43,116 nucleotides of DNA. It comes from Clostridia bacterium (GTDB lineage: Bacteria; Bacillota; Clostridia; Christensenellales; SZUA-584). The stretch covers positions 1 through 43,116 of the forward strand of contig JABGQS010000022.1 of NCBI GenBank assembly GCA_018648645.1, read 5' to 3'. Shown one piece after another: positions 26,189 through 34,376 of the stretch; the first letter of the stretch is position 1; every line of letters starts with the position of its first letter. The notes beneath the pieces were generated by a model, which ran no database searches, was not told the origin of the DNA, and worked only from the letters and a program-made list of their open reading frames with translations. Position numbers and translations under genes: made by a program.

Positions 26189-26923
26189 TTGAACGCATAT
26201 CGTTATTTGGCACAAGTTTATGATTCGCTGATGTCCGACGTAGATTATCCGTTGTGGGCACAGTATTTGCACGGGTTTTTGAGCAAGTCCGGCGCAAAAA
26301 ACGTATTGGAGGTATCTTGTGGCACAGGCAACGTCACGTTTAAACTCGCCGCGCTTGGCTACAATATAACCGCCGGCGACTTATCTATAGAAATGCTGAA
26401 AGTCGCAAAGCAGCGCAACGCAAAACAAAGCGCGGGTGTCGCGTTTGTGCGCCAAGACATGCGCCGCATAGAGGTCGGCAACAAGGTTGATGCAGTGGTC
26501 TGCGCCTGCGACGGCGTCAATTATATCGACGAGCAGGGTCTTGCTCAGTTTACTAAAAGCGCCTTTGCAGCGTTAAACCCCGGCGGCGTTTTGCTGTTCG
26601 ACATCAGCTCAAAGTACAAACTGCAAAGCATCATGGACGGCAACGTGTTTTTCGACGAGCGCGAGCAAACCGCGTGCATATGGAAGAACACTTTTGACGA
26701 AGCACTTGGCACATTGACGCTCGACGTAACGCTGTTTGTGCAAAAAGGCGAGCTGTTCGAGCGCCGACACGAGAAGCATATACAATATGCGCACGAAGCA
26801 GAACCCGTAACCGCAAGCCTAAAGCGCGCGGGATTTACTAAAATCGACGTTTTTGACTGCTTCACCCACAATCCACCGACGCCGCAATCACAACGTTTAC
26901 AGTTTGTTTGCTATAAAGTTTGA
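26189..26923 (+). CDS. Class I SAM-dependent methyltransferase (YqeM-like)
   Basis: 244 residues. It opens YRYLAQVYDSLMSDVDYPLW, a signature of the YqeM-like branch; motif I is VLEVSCGTGNVTFKLA (near residue 40) and ALNPGGVLLFDIS marks the post-motif III region. The substrate is unknown. The start is a TTG at 26189: GGAGGGG ends 5 bases before it, and no ATG is at a suitable position. A TTGAAA-17-TATATT promoter lies just upstream. It is followed by the TPR gene on the same strand after 41 bases. Confidence 0.88.
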   Translation: MNAYRYLAQVYDSLMSDVDYPLWAQYLHGFLSKSGAKNVLEVSCGTGNVTFKLAALGYNITAGDLSIEMLKVAKQRNAKQSAGVAFVRQDMRRIEVGNKVDAVVCACDGVNYIDEQGLAQFTKSAFAALNPGGVLLFDISSKYKLQSIMDGNVFFDEREQTACIWKNTFDEALGTLTLDVTLFVQKGELFERRHEKHIQYAHEAEPVTASLKRAGFTKIDVFDCFTHNPPTPQSQRLQFVCYKV

Positions 26924-26949
26924 GTTCATGATTTATAATATGGTATAAT
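26920..26949 (+). promoter_or_regulatory. Candidate promoter of the TPR gene cluster
   Basis: Two TATAAT boxes lie 10 bases apart (26934-26939 and 26944-26949). The second has TTGAGT at 26920-26925 (spacer 18). Confidence 0.4.
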
Positions 26950-26964
26950 AAACACGAGGTGAAA

Positions 26965-28671
26965 ATGCAAATGTCAAGTAACAACAACGTGCTCAGCTTC
27001 AAGCAGCCTGCCGAGTTCTACATCAAAAAAGCGGAGAAGCACATCGACGCGGGCAACTTTCTTGAAGCGCTGCAACTGTATAGAAATTTAGTCGGTATGG
27101 AGCCGGATAACGTAGAGTATCTGCTTTATATTGCGCAAATATACTCTGAAATAGGGCTTTTTAACGAATCCAACGACATGATTCACAAAATTATGCGGCA
27201 GGGTCATACCCCCACAGAGTGCCTTTTTGCGCTCGGTTGCAACTACCTAGGGCTAAACAAGTTCGAAACCGCCGACAGTTATTTTATGGAGTATCTAAAG
27301 AACGATCCGGAAGGCGAGTTTGCGCAAGATATTGAAGAAATATGGGAATCGTATTACGAGGACGAGGAGCGCGAGCTATTAAGAGTGCTCGATTACGAGG
27401 GCATTGCAAAAAATATCAGTAAAGGTAAAGAACTTCTTGACAAGTGCGAATACAAACAGGCCATTGTCTGCTTCGAAGCTGTCCTTGAGCAAGCACCCCT
27501 GATGCACCACGCCGCTAACAACCTAGCGCTGTGCTACTATTTTGACGGTAACCTTAATGGTGCAATTGCCACATCCAACAAGGTTTTGGAGCACCGTCCC
27601 CGCAACATTCACGCGCATTGCAATCTTGCTATGTTCTATTACAAAACGTGCAGTCCCAAGCTTACGGTTCACCTAAATGCGCTGGAAAACGCGAAGGACC
27701 TTGAGCCGCACGACATGCACAAAGTTGCGCTGACGTATTGCGAGCTGAACTATCACGACAAAGCGTACAAATGGTTTGTAAACATTCTGTCGTTTCAGCC
27801 GTACGATGTACGTATTCTGCACTTTTGCGGACTTGCCGCCTACAACTATGGTCTATACGGCAAAGCACTCGAATGCTTTATACGCATATTGCAGATAGAC
27901 CCTGGCAACAGCGTCGCGGCCTACTATAAAAAGCTGTCTCAGGACGCAAAGGAAACCGGCGGCGCTAAAACACTTGAGTACGTTTACCAAGTTCCGTTCG
28001 TTGAGATTAAACGGCGCATGAAATATCTGCGCGAAAGCCTGAAGGAAAAAGACGCGAGCCTTACACAAAAATGGAACAACGACGCGTTTTTCGTGTCCAT
28101 ATTGCTTTGGGGTCTTAATCACGGTGACGACTATATCAAGAAAATCGCGCTCGAGATCATCAGCGTTTTTGCTGATAAAAGGGCAGAAGAGATTTTTCGC
28201 GACTTTATACTTAAAAGCACCGAGTCGGACGAGCTTAAAAACGACGTTTTCTTGTACCTTAACAACATGAATGCGCAGGAGCCCTATATTGCGCTCATCA
28301 AAGGCGACTTCGCAGAGGTTCGTATCGACACTGCTGCCAGCAAAGTCAACAAGCTCGATGATATTTACATAGAAACCATCAACCACTTTATGCGCAGCAG
28401 CGTAGGTAGGCTGAGCGAGCCGGCAATTACGGCAGGCGTAGAGCTTTTTATCGCGTTTGCCGGCAAGATCGGCGACGAAGGCAAGTGGATTAAACGTCCG
28501 CAGGCGCTTGCCGCTGCGATAGAGCTTGCTGTCAGAGAGTCGCACAGCGGTGAAAAACACTCATCCAAAACCGACATCGCGCGCATATACAAAACGACTA
28601 TTGGTACGATCAACAAATATTACGATATACTTTCCAAACACTCACTCACGGGAGGTGAGCAAAGTGATTGA
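26965..28671 (+). CDS. Tetratricopeptide-repeat protein with C-terminal HTH-like tail
   Basis: About 568 residues, soluble. TPR-type helical pairs run through residues 15-330, for example IDAGNFLEALQLYRNLVGME, NLALCYYFDGNLNGAIATSN and GLYGKALECFIRILQIDPGN. A different, more charged helical domain follows (KEKDASLTQKWNNDAFFVSI onward). The last 30 residues, KTDIARIYKTTIGTINKYYD, look like a helix-turn-helix. TPRs mediate protein contacts; no enzymatic motif is seen. The ATG at 26965 follows GAGGTGA; an ATG at 26971 is an alternative. The stop overlaps the next gene by 8 bases. Confidence 0.82.
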   Translation: MQMSSNNNVLSFKQPAEFYIKKAEKHIDAGNFLEALQLYRNLVGMEPDNVEYLLYIAQIYSEIGLFNESNDMIHKIMRQGHTPTECLFALGCNYLGLNKFETADSYFMEYLKNDPEGEFAQDIEEIWESYYEDEERELLRVLDYEGIAKNISKGKELLDKCEYKQAIVCFEAVLEQAPLMHHAANNLALCYYFDGNLNGAIATSNKVLEHRPRNIHAHCNLAMFYYKTCSPKLTVHLNALENAKDLEPHDMHKVALTYCELNYHDKAYKWFVNILSFQPYDVRILHFCGLAAYNYGLYGKALECFIRILQIDPGNSVAAYYKKLSQDAKETGGAKTLEYVYQVPFVEIKRRMKYLRESLKEKDASLTQKWNNDAFFVSILLWGLNHGDDYIKKIALEIISVFADKRAEEIFRDFILKSTESDELKNDVFLYLNNMNAQEPYIALIKGDFAEVRIDTAASKVNKLDDIYIETINHFMRSSVGRLSEPAITAGVELFIAFAGKIGDEGKWIKRPQALAAAIELAVRESHSGEKHSSKTDIARIYKTTIGTINKYYDILSKHSLTGGEQSD

Positions 28672-29500
28672 TTTTGAAGCAAAGTTTGCTGTATATCTGC
28701 ACGAATACAAAAAGAAACAGGCGCTGTCGGACGAAGCGCTCGATGATATCGCGCCGCAGCTCTACCTAAAATGGCTGGATACCAAAAAGCCTTGGCTTGA
28801 CGGAGTTTCGCCCGTTGCCTATTTCAAATCGTTTGACGCACCAAAGCTGATAGAGCTTCTTGGCGGCTACATCATTAGCGATGTGACGCTGCCCGGCGCG
28901 CTGCTAAACGAAATCGCCGACACAAACGAGCAAACGTATCCGTACTTAATTACGCTGCTCAAAAACTACGACGGCGAGAAAAATGAGGATGTTAAGCGCA
29001 CGATAGTCCGCATTATCGAGGAAATGGACTTAGAGCACCCTTATGATTACTATATTGACGTAATCGCAGGTGCGGATGAGAAGGACGATTTTGTCGAAGC
29101 GTGCGTGCAAGAGCTGAAAAACTCGGGCGAAGGCTACATCGAGAGGTTAGTTGTGGAGTACGAGCAGGCAAAAAACACATACGTTTCCGATTGTTTGCTG
29201 GATGTGCTGTGCGACATCAGCTTTGACGAGCGCGTCTATCAGTTTGCGCTCGAAAAGTTTATGTACACCGAGACAAACAAGGCTTTTTGCGCCAGCTGCC
29301 TAGGGAAGCTCGGCAACGCAGACGCCGTTAGCCATCTCGAAGAAGCGCTGCGCAACGAGGAAACCGGTTATTACGACTATATGGCGGTCAAAAACGCGCT
29401 TGAAGAGCTTGGCGGCGAGGTCACGATCGACAGAGATTTTTCCGGCGACAGCGATTACGAAGCGCTAAAGAAAGAAGCACTAAATGACATGGAGGAATAA
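28664..29500 (+). CDS. Hypothetical alpha-helical protein with HEAT-like repeats
   Basis: 278 residues, strongly acidic, soluble, nearly all helical. The stretch KAFCASCLGKLGNADAVSHL followed by EEALRNEE resembles a HEAT/PBS-lyase repeat; similar pairs appear earlier (TLLKNYDGEKNEDVKRTIVR). The start is the GTG at 28664, with a full GGAGGTGA 5 bases upstream; no suitable ATG exists. It overlaps the TPR gene end by 8 bases and the HD gene by one base (TAATG), so the three are translated together. Function unknown; a scaffold or adaptor working with the TPR protein is plausible. Confidence 0.78.
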   Translation: MIDFEAKFAVYLHEYKKKQALSDEALDDIAPQLYLKWLDTKKPWLDGVSPVAYFKSFDAPKLIELLGGYIISDVTLPGALLNEIADTNEQTYPYLITLLKNYDGEKNEDVKRTIVRIIEEMDLEHPYDYYIDVIAGADEKDDFVEACVQELKNSGEGYIERLVVEYEQAKNTYVSDCLLDVLCDISFDERVYQFALEKFMYTETNKAFCASCLGKLGNADAVSHLEEALRNEETGYYDYMAVKNALEELGGEVTIDRDFSGDSDYEALKKEALNDMEE

Positions 29501-30180
29501 TGCAGGAAATCACTTTTGACGACGTGAGGCACGACGAGAACATTCGGGTGTTGGTCGACAACGCAAACCATTGCCTAGAGATGATAGGCTACACGGACCA
29601 CGGGCCGCGACATGTCGGCTACGTCAGCAAGATTGCAGGCGAGATACTGCGCAAGCTAAGTATGCCGCAGCGTCGGATCGAGCTCGCACGAATCGCAGGC
29701 TGGGTACACGATATCGGCAATATGATCAACCGTAAACACCATGGTCTAAACGGCGCTGTAATGCTGTTCCCCATACTGTGTGACTTGGGGATGTCGGTGA
29801 CCGAATCGAGCGAGATTTGCTCTGCTGTCGGCTCTCACGAGGAGGAAACAGGCAACCCCGTCAGCGACATATCCGCAGCGCTTATTATCGCCGACAAAGT
29901 TGATGCACACAGGGCGCGCGTGCGGCTTAAGAAGTACGACATGAACGATATACACGACCGCGTCAACTTCGCGATACAGGAAACCAACCTGACCGTTGTT
30001 GACAACACGATTACCATAGAATACACAATGGATGCGCACGCTTCACCGATGGACTTTTTAAGCATATACTTGACACGCATGCAAATGTGCGAAAAGAGTG
30101 CTAAATTCCTCGGCTGCAAGTTCGCGCTATATATCAACGACGTTAAACTCAACAGATGGGATGATCCTGATGACGTATAA
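29500..30180 (+). CDS. HD-domain phosphohydrolase-like protein
   Basis: 226 residues. Metal-ligand pattern of the HD superfamily (PF01966): His38 (TDHGPRHVGYV), His70-Asp71 (GWVHDIGNMI), His80/81 (RKHHGLNGA) and an Asp in IIADKVDAHRARVR. Such proteins hydrolyse phosphate esters or nucleotides in the cytosol; the substrate is unknown. The start overlaps the previous stop by one base, and GGAGG is 5 bases upstream. The stop overlaps the next gene by 11 bases. Residues after 165 form a small beta-rich tail. Confidence 0.88.
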   Translation: MQEITFDDVRHDENIRVLVDNANHCLEMIGYTDHGPRHVGYVSKIAGEILRKLSMPQRRIELARIAGWVHDIGNMINRKHHGLNGAVMLFPILCDLGMSVTESSEICSAVGSHEEETGNPVSDISAALIIADKVDAHRARVRLKKYDMNDIHDRVNFAIQETNLTVVDNTITIEYTMDAHASPMDFLSIYLTRMQMCEKSAKFLGCKFALYINDVKLNRWDDPDDV

Positions 30181-31264
30181 TTGCTTTGCTTCATGCTCCT
30201 TTGGGCTCGAAGGTATGAGCGCACTGGAGCTAAGAAAACTTTCCTTTACTGATGTGCAACCCAAAGACGCGCGCGTCTACTTTAAAGCGGATCTGCTTGG
30301 CATCGCCAAAGCCAATATGTGGCTGCGGACTGCCGACAGAGTCTACATCGAAATTGCGCACTTTTCTGCTGTCACATTCGACGAGCTGTTCGAAAACGTA
30401 AAACAAATAGCGTGGGAAGAGTATCTGCCACAGAACGCCGCTTTCCCCGTTGACGGCGATTCTGTTAAAAGCACTCTGTTCAGCGTTTCTGACGTGCAGT
30501 CCATCAGCAAAAAGGCTATTGTAGACAGACTTATGGCAAAACACAACACAAAAACGCTGCCCGAATCGGGCAATCGGTATAACGTACACATCAAAATTTT
30601 GCGCGATGAGGTTTCTGTGTGCCTCAACACAAGCGGCGCCGGGCTAAACCGCCGCGGATACAGAGTCACCAACGTGTCTGCTCCTATCAGAGAAACGCTT
30701 GCCGCGGGGCTTGTGATGCTAAGCGGCTGGAGAACCGGCGCATTTGCCGACCCGATGTGCGGCTCGGGCACTATCGCTATCGAAGCAGCGATGATCGGCG
30801 CAAACATCGCTCCCGGACGCTCACGCACCTTCGACAGTGAATACTGGCATTTTATCGACGACGAGTTCAGCAAAGTGCGTGCGCAGGCGAAGCTTGACAT
30901 AACCGACGCTAAAGAGGTTTACGCGTCCGACATCGACAAAAAGGCGGTGCGGGCGACAGACGCAAACGCGCAGGCGGCAGGTGTCGATTTGCGCATATAT
31001 CACGCCGACGTCAGCGACTTTGCGCGAAAAGGCTGCTCCGTGCTCACCAACCCCCCTTACGCGGCACGGCTCGGCGAGCAACAGCAAGTACGCAAGCTGT
31101 ATCGTCAAATGGGCGATGCTTTACGCAGCACACAGCGCAAGTATATAATCACTGCTGACAATGAGTTTGAGCGGTATTTCGGCAAGCGCGCAGACAAAAA
31201 GCGCAAGCTGTACAACGGCAACATCCGCTGCACGTTCTACCAATACTTTAAACCTGTCAAATAG
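30170..31264 (+). CDS. THUMP-domain class I RNA methyltransferase (YpsC/RlmL family)
   Basis: 364 residues. An N-terminal ferredoxin-like/THUMP region (residues 1-160, CSFGLEGMSALELRKLSF) precedes a Rossmann methyltransferase domain with DPMCGSGTIAIEAAMIGANI (SAM binding), VYASDIDKKAVRATDANAQ, and the catalytic TNPPYAARLG motif. This is the layout of YpsC/RlmL N-terminal domain enzymes that make N2-methylguanosine in rRNA. The ATG at 30170 overlaps the HD gene; another in-frame ATG at 30161 is possible. It is the fourth gene of the overlapping run. Confidence 0.88.
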   Translation: MTYNCFASCSFGLEGMSALELRKLSFTDVQPKDARVYFKADLLGIAKANMWLRTADRVYIEIAHFSAVTFDELFENVKQIAWEEYLPQNAAFPVDGDSVKSTLFSVSDVQSISKKAIVDRLMAKHNTKTLPESGNRYNVHIKILRDEVSVCLNTSGAGLNRRGYRVTNVSAPIRETLAAGLVMLSGWRTGAFADPMCGSGTIAIEAAMIGANIAPGRSRTFDSEYWHFIDDEFSKVRAQAKLDITDAKEVYASDIDKKAVRATDANAQAAGVDLRIYHADVSDFARKGCSVLTNPPYAARLGEQQQVRKLYRQMGDALRSTQRKYIITADNEFERYFGKRADKKRKLYNGNIRCTFYQYFKPVK

Positions 31265-31291
31265 ATGTAAGTAACCGAAAGGGCGTGTATC

Positions 31292-32488
31292 ATGAGCTAT
31301 AAAAAAGTGATGATGGATGTTATCCGAGGCAACGCAGCAGATTTTCTGCCCTTTGCGCCGCGGCTCGATATTTGGTATCGCAGCAACAAACTGCGGGGCA
31401 CGCTTCCCCCAAAATACAAAAATGCGTCACTTAGTGATATAATCGATGATTTGGACGTCGGCTACAACACAATGATTCCCGATTTTCTCGAGTGCGACAG
31501 CGAGGACGATTATATCCACAGAGGTATCGGACTTCTTACAAGCGCAACATCCAACACGCACAAAGTCGTGTTCCATAATGTTGAAGTAGCTGCCGAGCAA
31601 ACAGCAAAAGGGTTGTTGGTTACGTATACAACACCGTTTGGCAAGGTCAGCAATATCACACGGCTGGACGACGAAATGAAAGCTCAGGGCATCACCGCGG
31701 CGGCTGTCGTCGCTCACACAATCGACTCCGTTGACGACTACAAAGCTGTGCAGTACATTTTCGAAAACGCACAAGTTGTCCCCGATTACGAGCGCTTCAA
31801 CCGTTTCCAATCAAAGGTAGGCGATCGCGGCATCGCCGTATGTCTTGGGAATTTGCGCGAATCGGGCGTCCGCTTCATGAACATGGAGCTTATGAAATAC
31901 GAGCAGGCGGTTTTCGACATGTTCGACCACCCGCAAGAGTTTGCGTCCCTGCGCGCAACTCTCGATACTTTTCTCGATAACCTGTACGATGTTGCAATAA
32001 ACTCGCCCGCAGACGTAATCAACGTCGGAGCGCACTTTGACGCTACGCTGACGCCGCCGCCTTTCTTCAAAAAGTACGTGCTGCCGCGTCTAAAAACGTA
32101 CAGCGATGCCATTCACAGCAAAGGCAAGTTTATGGCGTCACACACCGACAGCGAGAACCGTGGTCTACTGCAAAGCTACATTGATTCGGGCATGGATATT
32201 GCCGATTCGGTGTGTACCAAGCCGTTGACCTCTCAAAACTATAACGACATCCGAAGCGTTACAGGCAACAATTTGACGCTTTACGGCGTTGTTCCGTCCA
32301 TAGCCATGCTCGAAAACTCTGTCAGCGACTACGAGTTTGACGGCTTCATAGACGATTTACTGGCCGATATACAGGACGACGGTGCAAGAAACATCATTTT
32401 GTCTATAGCAGACACCACGCCGCCCGATGCTAAGTTCGAGCGGGTGCAGCGAATAGCAGCCTTAAGCCGACAAGTTAAACCGAAGTAA
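31292..32488 (+). CDS. Uroporphyrinogen decarboxylase family (URO-D-like) protein
   Basis: 398 residues with the overall layout of the URO-D superfamily (PF01208), which includes heme-pathway decarboxylases and corrinoid methyltransferases. Recognisable parts are the opening VIRGNAADFLPFAPRLDIWY, a central INVGAHFDATLTPPPFFKKY segment, and SHTDSENRGLLQSYIDSGMD. The N-terminal arginine-rich pattern of true HemE is not evident, so a corrinoid- or methyl-transfer role is more likely than heme synthesis. AAAGGG precedes the ATG. It lies 28 bases after the THUMP gene and 17 before the phosphatase, so it could belong to either unit. Confidence 0.75.
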   Translation: MSYKKVMMDVIRGNAADFLPFAPRLDIWYRSNKLRGTLPPKYKNASLSDIIDDLDVGYNTMIPDFLECDSEDDYIHRGIGLLTSATSNTHKVVFHNVEVAAEQTAKGLLVTYTTPFGKVSNITRLDDEMKAQGITAAAVVAHTIDSVDDYKAVQYIFENAQVVPDYERFNRFQSKVGDRGIAVCLGNLRESGVRFMNMELMKYEQAVFDMFDHPQEFASLRATLDTFLDNLYDVAINSPADVINVGAHFDATLTPPPFFKKYVLPRLKTYSDAIHSKGKFMASHTDSENRGLLQSYIDSGMDIADSVCTKPLTSQNYNDIRSVTGNNLTLYGVVPSIAMLENSVSDYEFDGFIDDLLADIQDDGARNIILSIADTTPPDAKFERVQRIAALSRQVKPK

Positions 32489-32505
32489 CCACAGGAGGAA
32501 ACCCA

Positions 32506-34059
32506 ATGCTTAGGAAAAGCATCGTCACACTATTGGTAATCGCAATATTTATGCTTTGTGCATGTGCCCCTGTCGCGCTGCAAGCTGCGCAGAGTGATCC
32601 AACGCCTTCCCCATCGCAATCAATTGTCGTCAATACGGCAACTCCTACGGCTTCGCCTATTGAAACCACAGCACCCGCCCAGCAAGAGCCTTATCCAAAA
32701 TACATTTTCATTTTTATAGGGGACGGAATGGGCGTAAATCAAAAGACAATTTCGCAGTCTTTCCTGCAATATATATCGGGCGATGATACCGCGACCCTGC
32801 AGCTCAACAGCATGAACGTCAACGCCTCGGTTAGCACATACTCAGCCAATGCGGACATCACAGATTCGGCCGCATCTGCCACAGCGCTTGCTACGGGCGT
32901 CAAAACCAACAACGCTATGATCAGCGTAACCCCCGATGAGACAGAACTTAGAACGCTTCTTGAGGCTGTGCAGGATATCGGATACGCGACAGGCATTGTA
33001 ACCACAACAAGAATAACTCACGCGACCCCCGCTTGCTTCTATGCACACAACACTCACCGCAGCAACGAATCGGAGATAGCGCTGGAGCTGCTAAACAGCG
33101 ACATCGACTTTATCGCGGGCGGCGGTTTAAAGTTCTTCTTGCCGCTGACTTTGCCCGAGCCCTACGCTTCGTTTGCGCCGGATGTGCGCAACTTCGAAAT
33201 CGTCTCGACCAGAACCGACGAGCGAAACCTTGTGGACGAGTTTGCTGATAAAGGTTACGAAATATATCTCGGTCCGGATGGCAGCACGCAGCTGATGGCA
33301 TACTCCCCCGCCGCCGGTGACAAAGTGTTTGCACCGCTCACCTACAACTATTTTCCGTACGAAATTGACAGGCTTAACCGCTTTGGTGCTCTGCCTTCGC
33401 TTTCCGACTTAACACAAAAGGCGATTGATTTGCTTTCCCTTGATGACGATGGGTTTTTCCTGATGGTAGAAGGCGGAAGAATCGACTACGCCGGGCACAA
33501 TAACGACGTTATGAGCATTATATACGACACGCTTGCCTTCGACGACGCGGTGCAAACCGCTATAGCGTTTTATCTTGCACACCCCGAGGATACACTGATT
33601 ATCACCACATCCGACCACGAAACAGGCGGCTTAACGCTAGATGCCGATATTGATTACCTCACGCTTTTTGATGGCGTTTACGACATCAGCGCCAGCTACG
33701 GCGACGGATACGGCATGCTCTACGAGCCGCGCATCGGCATAAGCGAGTATGTTGACGCGCTAAATGCCATGGGCATTATAAATTTAACCGACGGCGAGCG
33801 CTCAAAGCTGAGAAGGGCATTGCGTGCTGATGAGGAAATTGAGTATAAGGATGATTATATCGACACACTGACCAGCCTTGCGGTAAACGCCATTATCAAC
33901 GCTCGTCTGGGTGTATCTTGGTCAACCGACTATCACACTGGCGTAAACGTAGACCTTGGAGTAACGGGTATATTTGAAGAGCGGTTTGCCGATGCAGTTG
34001 ATAACACGGACATCGCCAACATTTTGGCGGACATCCTGGATGTGGATATCGGACCATAA
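32506..34059 (+). CDS. Alkaline phosphatase, PhoA family, lipoprotein
   Basis: 517 residues. Lipobox LCAC with Cys20, a Ser/Thr/Pro-rich linker to about residue 62, then the alkaline phosphatase domain (PF00245): FIGDGMG with metal ligand Asp73, TDSAASATALATG with nucleophile Ser121, THATPACFYAH, VEGGRIDYAGHNND, TTSDHETGG, and the C-terminal zinc ligand in STDYHTGVNV. It would release phosphate from organic phosphates at the cell surface, supplying importers such as the Na/Pi carrier at the window start, although the two are not linked. AGGAGGAA precedes the ATG. Confidence 0.94.
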   Translation: MLRKSIVTLLVIAIFMLCACAPVALQAAQSDPTPSPSQSIVVNTATPTASPIETTAPAQQEPYPKYIFIFIGDGMGVNQKTISQSFLQYISGDDTATLQLNSMNVNASVSTYSANADITDSAASATALATGVKTNNAMISVTPDETELRTLLEAVQDIGYATGIVTTTRITHATPACFYAHNTHRSNESEIALELLNSDIDFIAGGGLKFFLPLTLPEPYASFAPDVRNFEIVSTRTDERNLVDEFADKGYEIYLGPDGSTQLMAYSPAAGDKVFAPLTYNYFPYEIDRLNRFGALPSLSDLTQKAIDLLSLDDDGFFLMVEGGRIDYAGHNNDVMSIIYDTLAFDDAVQTAIAFYLAHPEDTLIITTSDHETGGLTLDADIDYLTLFDGVYDISASYGDGYGMLYEPRIGISEYVDALNAMGIINLTDGERSKLRRALRADEEIEYKDDYIDTLTSLAVNAIINARLGVSWSTDYHTGVNVDLGVTGIFEERFADAVDNTDIANILADILDVDIGP

Positions 34060-34069
34060 ATTTTTCGAG

Positions 34070-34098
34070 TTGACGAAAGCGCTTGCTGATGTTATACT
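34070..34098 (+). promoter_or_regulatory. Sigma-A promoter of the lysine riboswitch-asd-dapA-dapB operon
   Basis: TTGACG (34070-34075), 17-base spacer, TATACT (34093-34098). Transcription would start near 34105, just before the riboswitch. Confidence 0.8.
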
Positions 34099-34118
34099 CT
34101 TGGCAAAGAGAATACCAT

Positions 34119-34262
34119 TACAGTTTGAGGTGCGGTGTTCATTAGTATACTACGCTTAGGTATCGGGTTACCTGTGAGGCTTAGTGAAAGGGAATACTGC
34201 CGAAGGCAACTCTTTACCGAAAGAATTGTCTGGGTGCATTGGCTAATAGCCATGCAACTGTC
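34119..34262 (+). promoter_or_regulatory. Lysine riboswitch (L-box)
   Basis: Conserved lysine-aptamer elements appear in order: GAGGTGCG after the P1 left strand ACAGTT (34120-34125), AGTGAAAGGGAA, GCCGAAGG, then a TGTCTGGGTGCAT segment leading into a hairpin (TGGCT/AGCCA), and the P1 right strand AACTGT (34256-34261). It lies between a consensus promoter and the first lysine-pathway gene. When lysine is bound, the downstream terminator should form and switch off asd-dapA-dapB. No Rfam scan was possible. Confidence 0.88.
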
Positions 34263-34318
34263 GTCTTATATTTTTGACGGAGCGCTGCTGTGAACATATA
34301 CACAAGGTTTTATGTTGT

Positions 34319-34350
34319 AGCGCGCTAACGGTATTGCGTGCTATTTTTGT
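34319..34350 (+). terminator. Riboswitch-controlled terminator
   Basis: AGCGCGC (34319-34325) pairs with GCGTGCT (34335-34341) and is followed by ATTTTTGT. The left arm is also complementary to upstream GCGCT near 34282 through an alternative stem (AACATA/TATGTT next to it), a good antiterminator candidate. Confidence 0.75.
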
Positions 34351-34376
34351 ATATTATAATTTTGGAGGATAGGAAG

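Noticed and set aside
27853-28560. 235-codon minus-strand frame inside the TPR gene
   Set aside because: No ribosome binding site or motif; the plus-strand TPR frame is continuous and has typical repeats.
34060-34376. T-box or S-box leader upstream of asd
   Set aside because: No T-box TGGNACC sequence or S-box core; the conserved elements fit the lysine aptamer.
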